From the NCBI GenBank assembly GCA_023229785.1, contig JALNYV010000033.1, positions 1 to 12,376 on the forward strand: a DNA stretch of 12,376 nt, read 5' to 3'. This document shows, piece after piece, positions 11,966-12,376 of this stretch. Positions within the stretch are counted from its first letter, which is position 1. Every line of letters starts with the position of its first letter. Made by a program: the position numbers and the translations under genes. Under the pieces are notes generated by a model. It was not told the DNA's origin, made no database searches, and saw only the letters and a list, made by a program, of their open reading frames with translations. Origin of the DNA: Candidatus Dojkabacteria bacterium (GTDB taxonomy: Bacteria; Patescibacteria; Dojkabacteria; SC72).

Positions 11966-12023
11966 TATAGAGAAGAATTAATATGTGAGATTGAGATTAT
12001 AGGAGCGTTAAGGACTAACAGCG

Positions 12024-12242
12024 ATGAAAAAAAACAAAGTTATACAAACACATCACCTGGAATATCAAGATAAGCGTTTAGTTACTGAAAAGGTTGGTGA
12101 GACTGTTCTCTTATATAAAGGAGAACATTGGGCTATTACACAATTACAGAGAAGGAAAAATATTAGTAAAGGTTTTATTAGAGCCTTAGAATTCTGGATA
12201 GAAGAAAATAAAAATAAAGCGATAGGATTAATTAAAGAATAG
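12024..12242 (+). CDS. Unknown 72-residue protein (intact member of a duplicated gene pair)
   Basis: The protein has a basic start (MKKNKVIQTHHLEYQDKRLV), a central KVGETVLLYKGEHWAI that could form a beta-hairpin, and a helical basic C-terminus (NISKGFIRALEFWIEENKNK). No cysteines or membrane helix. Size and charge suit a DNA-binding regulator, but no fold is recognised. It has an AAGGA site 9-13 bases before the ATG. The relic at 495-574 shows that a second copy existed. It is controlled by the region carrying the palindrome at 11939. On the circular genome its stop is followed by the G-tract and T-run of 96-165, and then by the ribbon-helix-helix gene on the same strand. Confidence 0.65.
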   Translation: MKKNKVIQTHHLEYQDKRLVTEKVGETVLLYKGEHWAITQLQRRKNISKGFIRALEFWIEENKNKAIGLIKE

Positions 12243-12376
12243 GCTGTTTTCTGTGTATTACCTAAATGTTTAAATAGTATATGTTCATTGAATTATTATC
12301 CTTTGGAATGGGGATAGACATTTAATTCTAATTTATGGGGGAGAGGGGGAGTTATATATATATATATGGTATGGGG
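12242..12376. repeat. Terminal direct repeat, right copy
   Basis: This repeats 1-137 with seven AT units instead of eight and no other difference seen. When the ends are joined the unit length is about 12,241 bp. Confidence 0.95.

Noticed and set aside
1..12376. Integrated provirus or satellite
   Set aside because: No integrase, att-like pair or host gene flanks are present, and a satellite would not be expected to carry its own terminase, portal and capsid.

Overview
The window reads as one complete small viral genome. Positions 1-137 recur at 12242-12376, identical except for one AT dinucleotide, so the molecule is circular or terminally redundant with a unit of about 12,241 bp. It carries a compact tailed-virus (HK97-lineage) set: large terminase, portal, HK97-fold capsid protein, likely capsid decoration protein and two fibre or receptor-binding proteins. 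The host is very probably an archaeon. Several genes have a TATA-like box (for example TTTAAATA at 175-182) centred about 26-27 bp before the ATG, the geometry of archaeal leaderless transcripts, while operon-internal genes have GGAG/GGAGG ribosome sites or ATGA/TAATG stop-start overlaps. The DNA is AT-rich and uses AGA and ATA freely. The archaeal lineage cannot be fixed from this sequence.

Layout, following transcription. Two short genes lie on the + strand. One (12024-12242) encodes a 72-residue protein of unknown family. The other (205-498) encodes a ribbon-helix-helix protein with a zinc ribbon, and is followed directly by a deleted, frameshifted relic of the 12024 gene. Everything else is on the - strand. 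The virion block runs from 11543 down to 2539: coiled-coil protein, terminase, 56-residue helical protein, putative adaptor, beta-rich protein, portal, 297-residue protein with an apolar core, three tiny membrane proteins, a scaffold-like coiled coil, another membrane micropeptide, an unknown 164-residue protein, decoration protein, capsid, fibre and receptor-binding protein. The accessory block runs from 2396 down to 612: a ribbon-helix-helix-like protein, two unknown proteins, three small Cys-rich proteins in a row, a 93-residue protein and a two-pass membrane protein. Four short genes (56, 25, 64 and 30 residues) emerge from reading stop-start overlaps.

The only long gene-free stretch is 11544-12023. 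It holds a 12-bp inverted repeat with a 42-nt spacer, very C-rich polypyrimidine tracts and a 12-bp-arm palindrome, and is the natural candidate for the replication origin or packaging site. Across the circular junction, about 200 gene-free bases carry four G-tracts, an AT microsatellite and two copies of GTTTAAATAG. The third control region (2397-2538) carries two hairpins and three 11-bp direct repeats sharing the ATTATGC core with the palindrome.

No polymerase, helicase, Rep, integrase, tail tube, sheath or long tape-measure gene is recognisable. The picture is a minimal, host-dependent, probably short-tailed archaeal virus. Family calls rest on residue patterns read by eye; no database search was possible.
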